Of a stretch of 64,000 nucleotides of DNA, positions 61,540 to 64,000 are shown in pieces (the stretch's first letter is position 1; the number at the start of each line of letters is the position of its first letter). The DNA is from Phoebastria nigripes (lineage: Eukaryota > Chordata > Aves > Procellariiformes > Diomedeidae): NCBI GenBank assembly GCA_035582835.1, contig JAYKAV010000289.1:585520-649519 (forward strand), given 5' to 3'. Made by a program: the position numbers and the translations under genes. The notes under the pieces are model-generated. The model did no database searches and was not told where the DNA came from. It saw only the letters and a program-made list of their open reading frames with translations.

Positions 61540-64000
61540 CTGCAAATACAAACAAACCAACGTGAGCTCAGCTACTGTCACTGCAGCAAGTAGCAGCTGG
61601 TCCAGGAAAACCTGTACAAAAACAGTGGTGAGTGGCAGCTAGAATCTGCAGGGGCACGACTTGTCTCGGCAGCTCTCCTGGCCTGGCTGCTGAGGCTTTC
61701 AAGGTCAGCTCCTGTGAGGAAAAGTGGCGATATTAAAAATTGAAGTCCCTCTCACATTACTTAATGCTGAGCAAGTGCATGGCAGACCTGTGGCTCCTGA
61801 GACAAAAATCATGTTCTGGCAACTGTTAATCTCAGTCAGACTCAGGACTTTGTAGATGTAATAGTGCAAGTGACAGCTCTTGCTTCAGCTACTGCCAGGA
61901 CATAACGCTGGACATGTACCCTGGATACATGAGGCTATGCACTGCCCTCAGCTACAGAGATGTGATTTAATGTTTATCAGCTAAAGCAAGACTTAAGTTG
62001 AAAGCTTAAGATTTTTCACTCTGCTGATACAATCTGTGCAGCCAGTGAAACTGTTGACAGGAACACTAAGATATCATGAATATCATCTTGTTACAAGGTC
62101 CTGAGGTTCTCTACAGAATAAAGATAAGCATATCATCAATAAAATGACTCATTTGCACTAGCTATCATGATGAACCAGTAGAGGTCTGTAAAGACATTAA
62201 AATGGCTACTAGCCATTTTCAAGACTGGATTTCAGAAAAACAGCAACTCTGTATAGCTATCTAACGTGCAGTAAGAATCTGGTCTTCAAGACCCAGACAG
62301 AACATGAACTAAAGGAATAAAACAAAGCTCCCTCTTTTCCACAACAGTTCCCTCCACAATCAACTCACTTTCAACTTTCCGCTAAAGGGTCCCTTGAACT
62401 GGCACTAGCATCAGACCTGACAATTTAAGGAAACTATTTTGAGCGCACTGGCTTTCACCACTGCCTTAAGCAGTGCTACTGTAGTCTGCACTGTGGAATT
62501 ACAGCACATCCAACAGGCAGCTTTACATTTTAATTCAGTTTTTCATTGCAGGCTTGCTCTTTCCCTGTCCTCAAATAATGGGATATGCGCAACATCATAA
62601 CACATTGGAACTAGATCAGTCGAGTCATAATGTTGTACCCAAACTAAACCAGGTGCAAGCATGCCAATTTGTTTTCAGAGTGATGCTGTGAACTGCCTCA
62701 CCAGCAGACAGTTCTCTGCTTTGAAACCCTCTCCTGAGCTACTCTGGTGAGAGTACCCCAGAAACTGGCAATTATTTAACTCAGACTGTGACAACCCCAA
62801 GGCACCTAGGCAGCCAAGAATAATAGTTATCTGCCTGCAGATATTTAAGGTTGGACTCTTGTCATAAATAATCCCTCCAGGTCACTCTGGCACCCATTTG
62901 AAGAGCATCCAATTTCAGCTCTAAGTGGGCCAAATGGGAGGCATACACACTGCTGCTGCAGTTTCACTCTAAGCTGATATAAAATATGCCAGGAAAACTG
63001 CAAGGCCAATTCCTTCCTTCCTGAAATGACTAGCTGCAGGAGTGAGAGAGGATGAGCAACCATGAAGGAACAGCTGTGGTCTTCTCCTGCTACTTGCCAT
63101 TCCAAATCCACTGCTCTAAGTGCTGGCTTCTGCAGCACCCCACCCCTTTCTGGAGGCAGTGACAGTTGACCAGGAATAGTTAACCTGTCTGAAGACTAGC
63201 AGAAAAATACTAAGTTTTTTTTTTTTTTAAACACTAACAAAAGCTGGATACATCTGTGGTAGGGAAGCACAATGGCTTTTGCTGGAGCAGGTTTTGGGTG
63301 CAGGAAAGTTAGTGTGGGAGCCTCCCTCCTTGCCAGGGTCAGGGAATACCGCTCTCCTGCACAGGCAGGGCCCAGGCAGTGGTCACGGGAGAGGGCAGAG
63401 ACAGTGCAAGCCCTGCGTACCCACCACAAGCTACTAATCCAGGCCCCTCACCCCCTGGCAAGTCAACAAGGACAGAACNATGGAGGCAGATTCCAGGCCA
63501 GCCCAGTAGGAAAAGCTTCTGGATACGAAAGCAGCAAGGGGCAATATGGCTTCTTTAGGTGGAGCCAGTAAAGCAAAGGAACAGCATCAGTTGGCAGAGC
63601 TTTGTGCTAAGGAGCTTCTAGGAAAGGGTAGCAGACAGACAGACAGACTGACTTCCTGTTGCAGGCTGACCCTGGGGACCAAATGGACTCTCACCAGCTT
63701 GTAGCTTCCATCACATAAAGAGTCTGTAATGTTAAATTTCCAGATTTCTAAGGTGAATACCTGATTTTACCAGGCCCCTTCATGGATGAATCACACCCAC
63801 AATTTTGGCTAAAGGAGCTGTTCCCGCAGTACCGCATGAAAAGATGCGTATGTACCAGCTTTCTTTAAAAGGAACAGCCTCCATCTCTTGTTCTTTCCCC
63901 ATCTTGACCCACCTGTAATCTGTCTAACAGAAAAGAGGCCTAGACTGAACGACAGACTCCACAGGTTCAGCAAACAGAGGAGACACTCTGAGGAAGATTT
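61540..64000 (-). other. CIZ1: Probable CIZ1 intron upstream of the last exon
   Basis: No exon with a matrin-type Cys/His zinc finger or CIZ1-like sequence is seen on the minus strand. Open frames at 62845-63138, 63196-63429 and 63272-63571 are unrecognised and lack convincing splice sites. An A/T tract lies near 63217-63230. Confidence 0.5.

Noticed and set aside
62845..63571. Frames near the right end considered as CIZ1 zinc-finger exons
   Set aside because: No Cys-x2-Cys or His pair of a matrin-type finger, and no CIZ1-like residues. They are treated as intronic.

Overview
The window reads as a gene-dense piece of a bird genome. A CR1 retrotransposon 3' end lies at the left edge. The exons match conserved vertebrate proteins, and each gene start sits in a short CpG island. 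The gene content (SPTAN1, GLE1, ODF2, PTGES2, BBLN, CIZ1) is that of human 9q34.11, which corresponds to avian chromosome 17. The species cannot be fixed from this sequence. About 70 scattered single N bases and one 12-base N gap show a draft assembly.

Layout from left to right. Positions 1-700 hold a CR1 fragment in an SPTAN1 intron. SPTAN1 (alpha-II spectrin, minus strand) contributes its first four coding exons (1000-5934), a long first intron, and a probable non-coding exon 1 and promoter near 14.65-14.76 kb. GLE1 (minus, 18048-28067) is complete in 16 coding exons, 703 residues. ODF2/cenexin (minus, 29710-44998) is complete in 19 coding exons, 820 residues, with a probable alternative N-terminal route through an exon at 45733-45817 and a CpG-island first exon near 47.5-47.7 kb. 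PTGES2 (minus, 49587-54590) is complete in 7 exons, 352 residues. BBLN (C9orf16, plus, 55988-59477) has two exons and 97 residues. The terminal exon of CIZ1 (minus, 60934-61539) converges on BBLN. The last 2.4 kb appears to be CIZ1 intron.

I reconstructed coding exons by hand from splice sites, reading frame and remembered human protein sequences. All exon phases close without a frameshift in GLE1, ODF2, PTGES2 and BBLN. SPTAN1 and CIZ1 are cut by the window edges. The four genes at left and centre run in the same direction. PTGES2 and BBLN are head to head and BBLN and CIZ1 are tail to tail.

The genes do not form a functional pathway. They serve the membrane skeleton (SPTAN1), mRNA export (GLE1), centriole, cilium and sperm tail (ODF2), prostaglandin or haem-linked thioredoxin-fold chemistry (PTGES2), a small coiled-coil cytoskeletal protein (BBLN) and nuclear matrix and replication (CIZ1). 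I see no RNA gene, CRISPR array or sign of an undescribed system. The most useful leads are the alternative ODF2 N-terminus, a symmetric bidirectional poly(A) site between BBLN and CIZ1, a GC-AG intron in SPTAN1, and a gene-order junction between ODF2 and PTGES2 relative to human.
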